This document shows, in pieces, positions 46,301-54,745 of a stretch of DNA of 64,000 bases. The translations under genes and the position numbers were made by a program. The stretch is from Novosphingobium sp. EMRT-2 (GTDB lineage Bacteria; Pseudomonadota; Alphaproteobacteria; Sphingomonadales; Sphingomonadaceae): contig NZ_CP039695.1 of NCBI RefSeq assembly GCF_005145025.1, forward strand, positions 1,669,501 to 1,733,500. Reading direction: 5' to 3'. Positions within the stretch are counted from its first letter, which is position 1; each line of letters starts with the position of its first letter. Below the pieces are notes generated by a model, which was not told the origin of the DNA, did no database searches, and was given only the letters and a program-made list of their open reading frames with translations.

Positions 46301-46415
46301 AAAACCTCTCCGCCCCTCCGTTACCATCAATCGGAGAGCCTGCCGTAATGATGGCGACTCTTTTTCCATGGAAGCGGCCGTCATCTTGCTTTGTTGGTAG
46401 TGCGATACTGCGCAT
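43299..46415 (-). CDS. Multidomain glycosyltransferase: GT4 + GT4 + GT2 fusion
   Basis: This 1038-residue cytoplasmic protein has three transferase domains in one frame. Domain 1 (about 15-355) is GT4 with AIITAGSPIDGNGGAERFYS, FIAGRLHPWKRFDLLIDA and REDYGYVTLEAFASACPVL. Domain 2 (about 370-740) is GT4 with VIYDSHNVEGYLRAQLLE, PNGVMAFANPLP, GIFIGSAYGPNKEAANFINE and NPMTAGSGTNIKMFDFMAAG. Domain 3 (about 755-1000) is GT2 with FSVVIPSYERPEQLNNLMHA and FIDDDCLPEPEW (DxD). ATG 46415 is one base past the DUF4214 stop. It may perform successive sugar additions in the capsule repeat. Confidence 0.92.
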   Translation of the reverse strand: MRSIALPTKQDDGRFHGKRVAIITAGSPIDGNGGAERFYSGLKNGFELLGCKVEFVEVAADEPSVDKILRNYDLATQHDISHFDIVVSSKVPTYSVCHPNHVVFLNHAVRVYDDMFEDRFPQADGEDYRNRAHVHRADLDALLNVRAHLSQGYEIARRLMRWRGLPSRVLHPPLGFSAFQPGNGPGAYFFIAGRLHPWKRFDLLIDAVRHASRPIRLLIAGAGEYAETLHKMAEGEPRIEFLGRVSDEDLVNLYSGAIAVPFLPQREDYGYVTLEAFASACPVLTCTDAGEPAHIVRSYDNGLVVEPTPRAIAAALDWFWDNREQAREMGRNGLTLIETMSWRDTAYELACSAVDGLSDIRDAPLKVAVLDMQPIDPPTGGGRMRLLGLYHNLGDCVECKYVGTYDWPGERYRAHALSPTLFETDIPLTEAHHRAAADLAKRAGGKNVIDLAFSRQAHLSPDFVAAVRKATDEAHIVVFSHPWIYPLVKDKLRPNQVVIYDSHNVEGYLRAQLLEATNPVEREVLEGVVQDELECGRRADWIFACSQEDLLRFNRLYGFSPAKMRVVPNGVMAFANPLPTPASRRAARKQLGLADDAFIGIFIGSAYGPNKEAANFINEVLSAACPKEIFVIAGGVGGSVAAARSNVVVTGQLDDASRDLWYTAADFAVNPMTAGSGTNIKMFDFMAAGLPVVTTSTGARGIETRDGETMLVVEPTADAFANAINTLRSADLRERMGRAARQCVEEGYSWERISGLLGHFMTMRESIAAQSKPKFSVVIPSYERPEQLNNLMHALQAQIERDFEVIVVDQSQNAWQRAGEIWGFPLSYYHSPVKGAVRARNNGALLAQGEIIAFIDDDCLPEPEWLLNARKYFGDTDVIGLEGLIRSDHEDDPDWRPVTNVGFEGIGFMTANLMVRSDAFQHLGGFDLQFDKPHFREDTDFGWRMQDLGKVPYARDVIVFHPAQPRSIERESLAERTRFFVKDALLWRKHPERYRKLFNAEGHFLSTPGFKDALLDGFSDLGIVGDAVPAWIRERLDG

Positions 46416-46416
46416 A

Positions 46417-48048
46417 TCACTTAAGGCCCAGTTCCTTGAGCTCGCTTTCAATTAAATCAATGACTTGCGAAACCGTTCGTTGAGCGGAACAATCACCCAG
46501 CAGATTAGGCACGATAGCATCCCCAGCAGCCGGTTGCACTGTTCCGCCCTTGCCCTTTTCAGGCGTTGGCAGAGCAGATGATGCGCTCGCGGCAGTTGCG
46601 CGCGCGGCGGCGACGCGCTCCTCGATGAGTTGTTCGATCTCTTCCAATTTTTCCTGCGCGCCACGCCACATCTGCTTGATTTCGCATTCCAGCGTAGCGA
46701 CGCGCCCTGCCTGCCAAGCATGACGCCACCCGGGCAAACGCCGGCATAATAGTCGTTCGAGAACGTAATTTGCGCGGCTTTGGCGGCGGTTTGCGTTCCA
46801 GATCGCTCTTAGCGACGACCCCGTCACGGTTGCGGCCTGGCGGGACTCGGCTGACCTGGCAAGGTCCAGCAAAACGATCCCGCGAGAAGCGCCGGCATCA
46901 AGCTTTGCGAGATAGTATTCCAGTCCACCCGTATCCGCGCCGCGATTCAGTAATAAATCATAGGCAGACATCAGAAAGTTGCGGTTGCCTGCGCCGCGAA
47001 CGGCCGAGCCATCGTACAATCGCCTAGCCGCTTCTTCGGACCGCGCCAAATCGAGCAGCAATTCTCTCCGCGTCATGCGGACGCGCAACTTAAGTCTATA
47101 GTGCTCTCTGCCATCCGCATCGACCGGACGCCCCAATACCCAGCGGAAAGCGGCTGCAATAAATGTTTCATCTGTCCAGATACTGCCCGCGGCCACTTCG
47201 AACGCAATTGAAACGCCGTCGCCCATGGCGGGCTCAGCATAGGAAGCAAGCCAAACAACCGCCTCATCAACTGACTGAGGTCGAATGTCGATATCAAACG
47301 GAGTGTCGAGGAGGAGACCAATCGCCGTGCGCGCATGGGCATTTCCATGCCCCCCGGCTTGCCGAATGACCTCTGTTAGCACGGCAATTTGCGATATGAA
47401 CTGCTTGGAGCGGGTGGCCTCATGCATCGTCGCAACTTGCCCTTGCAAGCGCGCTTCCTGCGCATTTTCACGCAGCATGGCTTCGCGCGCACGTGCATTC
47501 CGCTTCAAGGCAGCAACCTCGGCTTGTGCTGCGTCGTGAGCCGCTACTGCCCTGTCGAGATCAACCCGCGCCCGCTCCGCAAAGCTATGTGCCTGCTCCC
47601 GAACTTGCTGACACATCTCGCCAAGTTCGCCTAGTCGCGCCTCCGCATCGGCCAGCCTCTCTTTAAGATTGGACTCCGCCTGACGGTGCCTTGCAAACAG
47701 CGCTTCAACCTGGCTTTGATGAACCAGCTTGAGTCGCTCGATTTCGCGTTCAAGACGGGTGCGCTCCTCACGGATCACCTCCAGTTCCTGTTGCTGTCGT
47801 GTGGCGTCTTGCGCTATCTGGTTGCGCTCCCCACGCACCAGCGCGATTTGAGCGGACAACTCCCCTGCGCTAGCCAGAGCTCCGTCAATCACAGCCTCCA
47901 GACGAGCCTCAATCCGCGATAGTTCCCCTTCGCGCATCGTCAGAATGCCTTGTAGCTCCGACATCTCCTCTTTAAGGCGCTCGTCAAATGCCCGCCCAAG
48001 TCGGCTGATCGCCCGCGCATCGACCGTTCCACCACTCTCATCTGCCAT
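46417..48048 (-). CDS. Coiled-coil protein with two DUF4214 domains
   Basis: This 543-residue protein begins with a long predicted coiled coil (about residues 20-210, rich in E/R/Q heptads such as LEREIERLKLVHQSQVEALF). Two DUF4214-type repeats follow: FRWVLGRPVDADGREHYRLK with LLLDLARSEEA, and YDLLLNRGADTGGLEYYLAK with VLLDLARSAES. DUF4214 is found in surface or glycan-associated proteins, often with glycosyltransferases. ATG 48048 overlaps the upstream gene by 11 bases. A scaffold or chain-length role is possible but unsupported by direct evidence. Confidence 0.85.
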   Translation of the reverse strand: MADESGGTVDARAISRLGRAFDERLKEEMSELQGILTMREGELSRIEARLEAVIDGALASAGELSAQIALVRGERNQIAQDATRQQQELEVIREERTRLEREIERLKLVHQSQVEALFARHRQAESNLKERLADAEARLGELGEMCQQVREQAHSFAERARVDLDRAVAAHDAAQAEVAALKRNARAREAMLRENAQEARLQGQVATMHEATRSKQFISQIAVLTEVIRQAGGHGNAHARTAIGLLLDTPFDIDIRPQSVDEAVVWLASYAEPAMGDGVSIAFEVAAGSIWTDETFIAAAFRWVLGRPVDADGREHYRLKLRVRMTRRELLLDLARSEEAARRLYDGSAVRGAGNRNFLMSAYDLLLNRGADTGGLEYYLAKLDAGASRGIVLLDLARSAESRQAATVTGSSLRAIWNANRRQSRANYVLERLLCRRLPGWRHAWQAGRVATLECEIKQMWRGAQEKLEEIEQLIEERVAAARATAASASSALPTPEKGKGGTVQPAAGDAIVPNLLGDCSAQRTVSQVIDLIESELKELGLK

Positions 48049-49861
48049 CGCTGTCACGCTCTTCAGTGCTTGGAATTTCGATCGGTAAGCTTCCGAATCC
48101 CCATAGGCGCAACGGAAAGTCATCGCCAGACCCGTTGTCCGACCGCGCCGAAACCTCGATGCCGTGAATGATAAAGCCTAAAACGCGCTCATCGTCACCG
48201 AGATTCAGTTCCCTCGGTGACGCCGCATGGCTACACTGAACATGGAACCGGCAATTGGCAAGGACCGGCACAACCGCAGAAAATTGCAAGCGGTAGTAGG
48301 GCTGATCGCCCATCCGATGAACTATTGAAGAACAAGGCCTTTCATTAACATATAGTAGAAAAGCTGGCATTTCATGCAAAATGCCTCGAAAAAAGGAAAA
48401 GTTTATCGCCCCCTCGATCCTTAACTGAATTCCCGAATCAGCACTAATTGGTATTTCAATCGTCCCCTGCTCCCCTTCGGACCAGGCCCCGTCTTCCTCG
48501 ACGGCACAAAAGCCGCTAACCAGGGGCAGATCGGCAAGACAGTTTTGAGGATCCCAGCGCCAAGTTCCTCCATCAACGAGCGGACCTGGAACAAAATTCA
48601 GCGCGATATCAGATCGGCGTGCCTCGGCAATCGCCCGTTCGCGGCAGCCTGCAGAAGCCCCTGATAGGATATTCGCCAACCCGTCCAACTGCGCACCCGT
48701 GGCCTGCGCCGCAGGAACGACGAACTTCTCCATCGGGGAAAAAGGGTTGTCACCATTCAGGGCAGAGAAGGACCATCCCTCCAACGTGCCACGAACAAAA
48801 TTGTCTCCAAGATAGAAAGCTTCGTTCCGCGGTGCGATTCCATCACCGGTGCCGTCCATTATCTGCAACCAGAAGTCAGGCTCGAAGAGGCGATGGTCCA
48901 GCATTATCTGGGACGGGTTATCCAAACCCCTGACTGAAAATTTTTCGCACGGGTCTGCCAACAGGAAGCGCACATCGTGGCCGAAGGCCCTCGCCTCCAC
49001 ACCAATGGATGAAGACAGTGTCACCATCGGCCCAAATGACCCTCCCGACATGACGAGAGGATAACTGTTGCCCGAAACAGCGATCACGGTCTTCCCAAGA
49101 CGCGAACGGAGAAGTTCGATAACATCGTTCCGCCATTCCGCCTGAGGGTGGCGCACGAAGGCCACTTCGGTGTAATTGCGCAACAGATCGTCAAGCGCTT
49201 CGACATAGTCCTCCCAACCCGCGAAAACGCCGCTGGTGATTAATGAGGCGTCCCGGGCGGTTTGACCGAACAGCACCGGACAACCTTCCGGCAATCGGGC
49301 TTGCACCGGATCCAGCCGGGCGAAGCGCGCCGCGAAGCGCGCCACCTGCCGATTTATCTCTTTGGGATTGCAGGCTATCGCTTCCAGCGAAGCGACAGCC
49401 GCCCCCGCGTTGGAGTAGACTCCAAAAGGCAAATCTCTAAGAAATCGAAGCGGGTGGTTATGGAACGACAGGTAGTCGAACCCACGCATGGCCAGCCCAC
49501 GGCGCATGACCGGCGGAATCTCAAAACCCAGGATTAAGCTGTCGCGATCGATCGTGTCATACAGTTCGGCAAAACAATGCTCGGGAACATCGCCGTCAAA
49601 ACTGCTCGCCCAAGCCATTTCGGGATTGGCAACATATTGCCCGAACAGCGCATTATCACCGAGCTGCCGGGCAAAGATCTCTCTGCGCGCAGAGGGCATC
49701 ACCTGCCGCAACGCGCCCGCTCGGCCCCCTACAGCGGGAGCGAGAAGATGTGAAAGCCAGGCGACATTGCCCGCTTGAACGACAGCGATCCGCTCACCCG
49801 CTCCTGCCGTGCAGCGGAACCAGTCACCAACGACCGTGCAGGAGGAGTACCTTCTCGCCAT
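48038..49861 (-). CDS. Unrecognised capsule-locus protein, possible GT-B/Capsule_synth-like
   Basis: This 607-residue protein has no signal peptide or membrane segment. The central part shows VAFVRHPQAEWRNDVIELL, VIAVSGNSYPLVM and PMVTLSSSIGVEARAFGHDV, a pattern reminiscent of the donor half of KpsS/KpsC-type transferases (HP.. then SS.G.EA...G). The C-terminal ~150 residues look beta-rich (IEIPISADSGIQLRIEGAIN; FHVQCSHAASPRELNLGDDE). ATG 49861 is used; GTG 49870 is possible. Position between kpsT and the glycosyltransferases implies a role in the capsule chain. Function is not established. Confidence 0.78.
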   Translation of the reverse strand: MARRYSSCTVVGDWFRCTAGAGERIAVVQAGNVAWLSHLLAPAVGGRAGALRQVMPSARREIFARQLGDNALFGQYVANPEMAWASSFDGDVPEHCFAELYDTIDRDSLILGFEIPPVMRRGLAMRGFDYLSFHNHPLRFLRDLPFGVYSNAGAAVASLEAIACNPKEINRQVARFAARFARLDPVQARLPEGCPVLFGQTARDASLITSGVFAGWEDYVEALDDLLRNYTEVAFVRHPQAEWRNDVIELLRSRLGKTVIAVSGNSYPLVMSGGSFGPMVTLSSSIGVEARAFGHDVRFLLADPCEKFSVRGLDNPSQIMLDHRLFEPDFWLQIMDGTGDGIAPRNEAFYLGDNFVRGTLEGWSFSALNGDNPFSPMEKFVVPAAQATGAQLDGLANILSGASAGCRERAIAEARRSDIALNFVPGPLVDGGTWRWDPQNCLADLPLVSGFCAVEEDGAWSEGEQGTIEIPISADSGIQLRIEGAINFSFFRGILHEMPAFLLYVNERPCSSIVHRMGDQPYYRLQFSAVVPVLANCRFHVQCSHAASPRELNLGDDERVLGFIIHGIEVSARSDNGSGDDFPLRLWGFGSLPIEIPSTEERDSDGR

Positions 49862-49963
49862 GACTGCCACCGTATTCCCGTGTCAGAGACGGATGCCATT
49901 GCATCGTCCGTCCGAAAACCGGATCGCTCCGAAATCCATGCGAGCACCTTTCACCGTCCGTCT

Positions 49964-50617
49964 TCAGCCAAATTTCATTTTGTAGTATTCAAATGCCTCA
50001 TCTGCATTTTCAAAATCTATGATACGTCCGCCGTCTATTACCGCTATCCGATCACAATGCTCTCTAATAAAATACTCATTATGGGAGACAATTATCATAG
50101 TCCTATCAGATCGTTTTTCGAACAACTCCACATGGCATTTTCGCTGGAATCGATCGTCCCCAACCGCGATAACTTCGTCGATCAAGAAGCAGTCAAATTC
50201 GATAACCATGGAAATAGCGAATGCCAACCTGGCACGCATACCCGCGGAATAGGTGCGGAGCGGTTCGTATATGTATTCGCCCAACTCGGCGAATTCCTGA
50301 ACATAGTCCAATTTCCCTTCCGCACTGACCCCATATATGCGGCAAATGAAGCGCAGATTGTCTATGCCGGTAAGCGCAATCTGAAATGCACCACCAAAAG
50401 CCAGCGGCCACGAAACCGACATTTGCCGGGTAACTGTCCCGCTATCCGGCAGTTCCGCTCCCGAAATGACGCGTATCAGCGTCGATTTGCCCGCTCCATT
50501 TCGTCCAAGAAAGCCTACCCGCTCTCCCTTGTCGATCCGAAAACTTATATCGGAGAGAACATGCTTGCGCCCAATACGCGTATGATAGGATTTTGAAACA
50601 TTTTCGAGGAGGATCAT
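49964..50617 (-). CDS. kpsT: Capsule polysaccharide ABC transporter ATP-binding protein
   Basis: This 217-residue nucleotide-binding subunit powers capsule export. Walker A GRNGAGKST is at 38-46, the signature appears as TYSAGMRARLAFA, and Walker B as CFLIDEVIAVGD. SHNEYFIREHCDRI contains the switch His. GC is low (AT-rich codons). Its start overlaps the kpsM stop by 4 bases, and a 102-base gap follows to the next gene. Confidence 0.95.
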   Translation of the reverse strand: MILLENVSKSYHTRIGRKHVLSDISFRIDKGERVGFLGRNGAGKSTLIRVISGAELPDSGTVTRQMSVSWPLAFGGAFQIALTGIDNLRFICRIYGVSAEGKLDYVQEFAELGEYIYEPLRTYSAGMRARLAFAISMVIEFDCFLIDEVIAVGDDRFQRKCHVELFEKRSDRTMIIVSHNEYFIREHCDRIAVIDGGRIIDFENADEAFEYYKMKFG

Positions 50618-51423
50618 TCTGGGATGACCTTCAAACTAATCCGCTTGGTCTGAATAAGCCCAAGAAGCGTCATCACAAAGTTCACCTTTGCCATATACCA
50701 AAGATCATAGTGAGCGTGCATTTGCGAGCCAAAAAAACCGGCACGTATGCATTCGGTAGCATGAACCATTGGGAGATATAGCACCAGTCTTTGCGCCTCG
50801 ACTGGTAGAGCATCGACCAGAAATGCCGCACCCGACAAGGGGAACAACAGATAAGACCCCGGATGCCATAACTTTTCAAAGGTTTCGTACTCTTCGGAGT
50901 ACGAAGCCAGTACAATCGCTAACGCGGTGCCGAACCAGGCGAGCATAAGCCAGCCTGAAATGACAAGCATCATATCTTCTGGTACGGAAATCCAATTCAC
51001 CGACATGAATGCGATCGACAGGATCACAAACGACATCGTCGCGCCCGCAGCTTCCAGCAAAAGGCGCGACAGGTAAATATCGACGATCCGCACATTGCGA
51101 TGATACATCAATGCAAGATTTGGCTGCACGGCGCCGACACACCGATTGGGCATGTTCCGCCATAGGAGTACGCTGGAGTAGCCGGTTAAAGCAAATGCTG
51201 TGATCGGAATGCTGGATCCGTGGACAGCTTTTAGCGCAGTCCACAACGCAGTAACCCCCAAGGTGAACAGCATTGGTTCTATGAACAGCCACAAAAAGCC
51301 AAGGTTGTGCCGCCCATACCGTGTCAGCACCTCGCGCATCAGCAACGCACCGATAACGCGCCGCTGGATTGCCCACGATTCCAGCAGCGAACCGGCTGAA
51401 TTCAGGACGTAGCGGACGGGCAT
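50614..51423 (-). CDS. kpsM: Capsule polysaccharide ABC transporter permease
   Basis: This 269-residue inner-membrane protein has about six transmembrane segments and the family start RRVIGALLMREVLTRYGRHN, followed by LGFLWLFIEPMLFTLGVTAL. MVHATECIRAGFFG lies near the end. ATG 51423 overlaps the kpsE stop by one base (TGATG). With KpsT it forms the exporter that moves the completed lipid-linked capsule chain. Confidence 0.94.
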   Translation of the reverse strand: MPVRYVLNSAGSLLESWAIQRRVIGALLMREVLTRYGRHNLGFLWLFIEPMLFTLGVTALWTALKAVHGSSIPITAFALTGYSSVLLWRNMPNRCVGAVQPNLALMYHRNVRIVDIYLSRLLLEAAGATMSFVILSIAFMSVNWISVPEDMMLVISGWLMLAWFGTALAIVLASYSEEYETFEKLWHPGSYLLFPLSGAAFLVDALPVEAQRLVLYLPMVHATECIRAGFFGSQMHAHYDLWYMAKVNFVMTLLGLIQTKRISLKVIPE

Positions 51424-52532
51424 CAGTTTCGATGCTCGCGGATGCCCGCCAGAAGCATTGAAGCAACACCCCATATAATCATGCTGAGCATGAACGTGGT
51501 GAGCATGCTACGAAACCGAGACGGTTCGAGAGCTTCATCGGGAAGGTTGGGCTCGGCAATTCGCTCGACGTAAGCCTGTTTGCGACGAGCTTCGTTCTGC
51601 GCTTCCTGCAAGGAAGCCATGGCTGCAGCGAGTTGCCGATCCGCAAACTGACTTTCCAATATCAACCGTTGATATTGCGCAGCCGATGCCGCGAGCGATT
51701 TCTGGTCCCCCGCGATCAAGCCGGATTGGCGTCCAATCTCCTCCTCCAGCCCCGCAATACGCGTTACGAGCACCGGAACCTGGGGACTCTGAGGAGCATA
51801 CTCACGTAATTCGCGCAACTGCGTTTTCGTTGCAATCAGCTCATCCTGAAGCTTGGAAATCATCTGCAGTTGAATGACCGCCTGCTTGTCCGGATCGACC
51901 AACCCCTTTGCGTTCCTAAAGGCAGAAAGCGCCAAAGCCGCGTCACGCGCCTGGTTCTTCGCGATCTCAACTTCAGCATTGGCAAACTGGATCAAGTCCT
52001 GGCGGCCACGACTGTTGAGGCGGTTGACCGTAACCTCAGCCATACGTAGCAACTGCTCGTTAAACTTGCGAGCATCGCCTGGCTGGTAGGCGCGCACCGT
52101 CAAAGTCGTGATTGACGAACCCGCATCGTACTCAACACCAACGCGAGACTTGTAATATTTAAAAAGTGCCTCGAATGTGCCATTCCATCCAAGCGGGTCA
52201 AAACGGTTGAACACCGAGATAGTCGGTCGCGAATAAGCGCGTCGAAACTGCCCATCGCGATCGAGCTCGCGCAGCGCATCGCGGGAGTCGAGAAACCCTT
52301 GGGCAACATGGATCTCGTCGCCAGCATTAGAGAAACCTGCGCCCTTTAGCAAAAGTCCAATAGCACTTGGAGAGGATTTTTCCGGACTTCGCACAACGAA
52401 CTTCGATTCGGATATAAATACATCCGAAGCAAACACCCCGTAATACAGTATAGCCGCTACGGTTGGGATCAGTACAAATATTATAAAAAGCGGATCCAAC
52501 CTATTGACCACGCGCCTTAATAGATGCAGCAT
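51423..52532 (-). CDS. kpsE: Capsule polysaccharide export inner-membrane protein
   Basis: This 369-residue periplasmic adaptor of the PCP-3 (KpsE/BexC/CtrB) family links KpsMT to the outer-membrane channel. An N-terminal transmembrane helix (FIIFVLIPTVAAILYYGVFA) and a C-terminal one (FMLSMIIWGVASMLLAGI) enclose a long helical domain with coiled coil. FVVRSPEKSSPSA and YDAGSSITTLTVRAYQPGDA are family blocks. It is the first gene of the minus-strand capsule operon, whose promoter should lie in 52533-52715. Confidence 0.94.
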   Translation of the reverse strand: MLHLLRRVVNRLDPLFIIFVLIPTVAAILYYGVFASDVFISESKFVVRSPEKSSPSAIGLLLKGAGFSNAGDEIHVAQGFLDSRDALRELDRDGQFRRAYSRPTISVFNRFDPLGWNGTFEALFKYYKSRVGVEYDAGSSITTLTVRAYQPGDARKFNEQLLRMAEVTVNRLNSRGRQDLIQFANAEVEIAKNQARDAALALSAFRNAKGLVDPDKQAVIQLQMISKLQDELIATKTQLRELREYAPQSPQVPVLVTRIAGLEEEIGRQSGLIAGDQKSLAASAAQYQRLILESQFADRQLAAAMASLQEAQNEARRKQAYVERIAEPNLPDEALEPSRFRSMLTTFMLSMIIWGVASMLLAGIREHRN

Positions 52533-52715
52533 ATCAAGGAATTTACCTTATTTTACAAGAGGCACGCTAGGCATAGAGTCCATCAAACCGGGCGATTAAT
52601 GCCCCGCCCGATATGGTTTTGCAAGTCCATCAACGCATGCGAGCTGTTTTGAGGCGACGAGCCGTGACGCCGCCTTCTCCTACCCAGGGGCATATCTGCC
52701 ATCACCCCTATCCGA

Positions 52716-53552
52716 TCATTCAGATTCCCCCTTCACCACCTCATCGATCGCCAGCAGCTGCCGCATCAGCGGCTCGAACGCGTCGAGCGGCAGGGCGTTG
52801 GGGCCATCCGACAGGGCCTGGTCCGGATCGGGGTGCGTTTCCATGAACAGACCGGAAATGCCCGCCGCCACGGCCGCGCGGGCGAGCAGGGGGACGAATT
52901 CGCGCTGCCCGCCCGATCGTTCGCCAAGGCCGCCCGGCTGCTGGACCGAATGGGTGGCGTCGAACACCACCGGGCAGCCGGTTTCCGCCATGATGGCGAG
53001 GCCACGCATGTCGGACACCAGCGTGTTGTAGCCGAACGAGGTGCCCCGGTCGCATAGCAGGAAGGCATCGGTCTCGTGCCCCGCCGCGCGCGCGGCGTTG
53101 CGGGCCTTGGCCACAACCTGGCGCATGTCGCCCGGCGCCATGAACTGGGCCTTCTTGATGTTCACCGGCTTGCCCGAAGCGGCGACGGCGGCGATGAAAT
53201 CGGTCTGCCGCGCGAGGAACGCCGGCGTCTGGAGCACGTCCACCGCCTGCGCCACGGCCGCGACCTGGCCAGCTTCGTGGACGTCGGTCAGGACGGGCAG
53301 CCCGGTCCGTTCGCGGACCTTTTCCAGAATGCGCAGGCCTGCATCCATGCCGAGCCCGCGAAACGACTGGTCCGAAGTGCGGTTCGCCTTGTCGAAGGAG
53401 CTCTTGAAAATCAAGAACAGGTCCAGCTTGTCGGCGGTGGCGGCCAGGCGTTCGGCGACGCTCAGGGTAAGATGTTCGTTTTCGATCACGCAGGGGCCGG
53501 CGATTGCAAAAAGCTTCGAATCAGCACCAATGTCGCGTTCGCAAAGCCGCAT
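52716..53552 (-). CDS. kdsA: 2-dehydro-3-deoxyphosphooctonate aldolase (Kdo-8-P synthase)
   Basis: This 278-residue enzyme condenses arabinose-5-P with PEP to Kdo-8-phosphate. Motifs are [66 protein letters not shown] and [15 protein letters not shown] 53552 gives the usual length; GTG 53567 is possible. Upstream it is divergent from kdsD (206-base gap), and downstream lies the capsule exporter operon in the same direction. Confidence 0.95.
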   Translation of the reverse strand: MRLCERDIGADSKLFAIAGPCVIENEHLTLSVAERLAATADKLDLFLIFKSSFDKANRTSDQSFRGLGMDAGLRILEKVRERTGLPVLTDVHEAGQVAAVAQAVDVLQTPAFLARQTDFIAAVAASGKPVNIKKAQFMAPGDMRQVVAKARNAARAAGHETDAFLLCDRGTSFGYNTLVSDMRGLAIMAETGCPVVFDATHSVQQPGGLGERSGGQREFVPLLARAAVAAGISGLFMETHPDPDQALSDGPNALPLDAFEPLMRQLLAIDEVVKGESE

Positions 53553-53758
53553 GAGGAATTCCGCCACCTTTCGCCACCCGGGCGAGACCACCCGATTCAG
53601 ATACGAATAAACTTGATTTCAACGATCTGGCCCTCATGGATAAGCAAGGCCATTTTGGCAATTTCTCTTGTTACAAATATCTGAAATACATGCAAAACGC
53701 CCGCTCCGCACGGCACCTAGCAAGGCCTTGAGCGAACAGTGTAGAGAACAAGGTGGAA

Positions 53759-54745
53759 ATGAAGATCGAGAATTTCCGGCCGGTTTACACGGCTTCCGCA
53801 TTGAAAACGCTGGAGATCGAGCTTCAGGCGCTGAAGACCCTGAAAGGCGTGCTGCAGACGCAGCGATTCGGGCACTCGCTCGACATGGCGATCGATGCCA
53901 TGGTGCAAACCAAGGGCCGCGTCATCGTCAGCGGCATGGGCAAGAGCGGGCATATCGGCCGCAAGATCGCCGCGACGCTGCGCTCGACCGGCACCTCATC
54001 GGTGTTCCTCCACCCGGGCGAAGCCAGCCACGGCGATCTGGGCGTCATCACGCAAGGCGATGTCGTACTGGCCATCACCTGGTCGGGCGAAACCGCCGAA
54101 CTGCGGGACATCTTCGATTATTGCCACCGCCTGGGCTCCAAGCTGATCGTGGCGACGGCGCATCCCGACAGTTCGGCGGCGCGGGCCGCGGACATATGCC
54201 TGGAACTGCCGCAGGTGCGCGAAGCCTGCCCCAACGATCTCGCCCCCACCTCGTCCACCACGCTGCAGCTTGTGCTGGGCGATGTGCTGGCGGTGGCGCT
54301 GATCGAAGCGCGCGGCTTCACCCCTTCCGACTTCCGGGTGTTCCACCCAGGCGGCCGACTGGGTGCGCAGCTTTCCACCGTGGCGCACGTCATGGGCACC
54401 GGTAGCGCTATCCCCAAGGTCACCCGGCACGCGACGCTGTCGGGCGCCACGCTGGAAATGAGCCGCAAGCGCTATGGCGCGACGGCGGTCGTCGACGATG
54501 CCGAGCGGCTGATCGGCGTCTTCACCGATGGCGACCTGCGCCGCTGCATCGCGGTACATGACCTGAACGACGCGATCGGCCTGCACATGTCGCCCAATCC
54601 GGTGACGGTATCGCCCGACATGCTCTGCTCCGACGCCCTGCGCATCCTCAACGAAAACGCGGTGTCCGTGCTGTTCGTGATCGAAGGCGAACGGCTGGTG
54701 GGCGTGGTCCACATGCACGATATCGTCAGGGCCGGCATTGCCTGA
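53759..54745 (+). CDS. kdsD: Arabinose-5-phosphate isomerase (KdsD/KpsF)
   Basis: This 328-residue enzyme converts ribulose-5-P to arabinose-5-P for Kdo synthesis. The SIS domain has VSGMGKSGHIGRKIAATL, TSSVFLHPGEASHGDLG, ITWSGETAELRD and NDLAPTSSTTLQL. Two CBS domains follow (ATAVVDDAERLIGVFTDGDL and SVLFVIEGERLVGVVHMHD). ATG 53759 has AAGG just upstream. It overlaps kdsB by 8 bases. In capsule loci this paralogue is called kpsF. Confidence 0.95.
   Translation: MKIENFRPVYTASALKTLEIELQALKTLKGVLQTQRFGHSLDMAIDAMVQTKGRVIVSGMGKSGHIGRKIAATLRSTGTSSVFLHPGEASHGDLGVITQGDVVLAITWSGETAELRDIFDYCHRLGSKLIVATAHPDSSAARAADICLELPQVREACPNDLAPTSSTTLQLVLGDVLAVALIEARGFTPSDFRVFHPGGRLGAQLSTVAHVMGTGSAIPKVTRHATLSGATLEMSRKRYGATAVVDDAERLIGVFTDGDLRRCIAVHDLNDAIGLHMSPNPVTVSPDMLCSDALRILNENAVSVLFVIEGERLVGVVHMHDIVRAGIA

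Noticed and set aside
52589..52610. CGGGCG/CGCCCG small hairpin upstream of kpsE
   Set aside because: Only 6-bp arms with a 10-base loop and no JUMPstart/ops-like sequence near it; not enough for a regulatory call.
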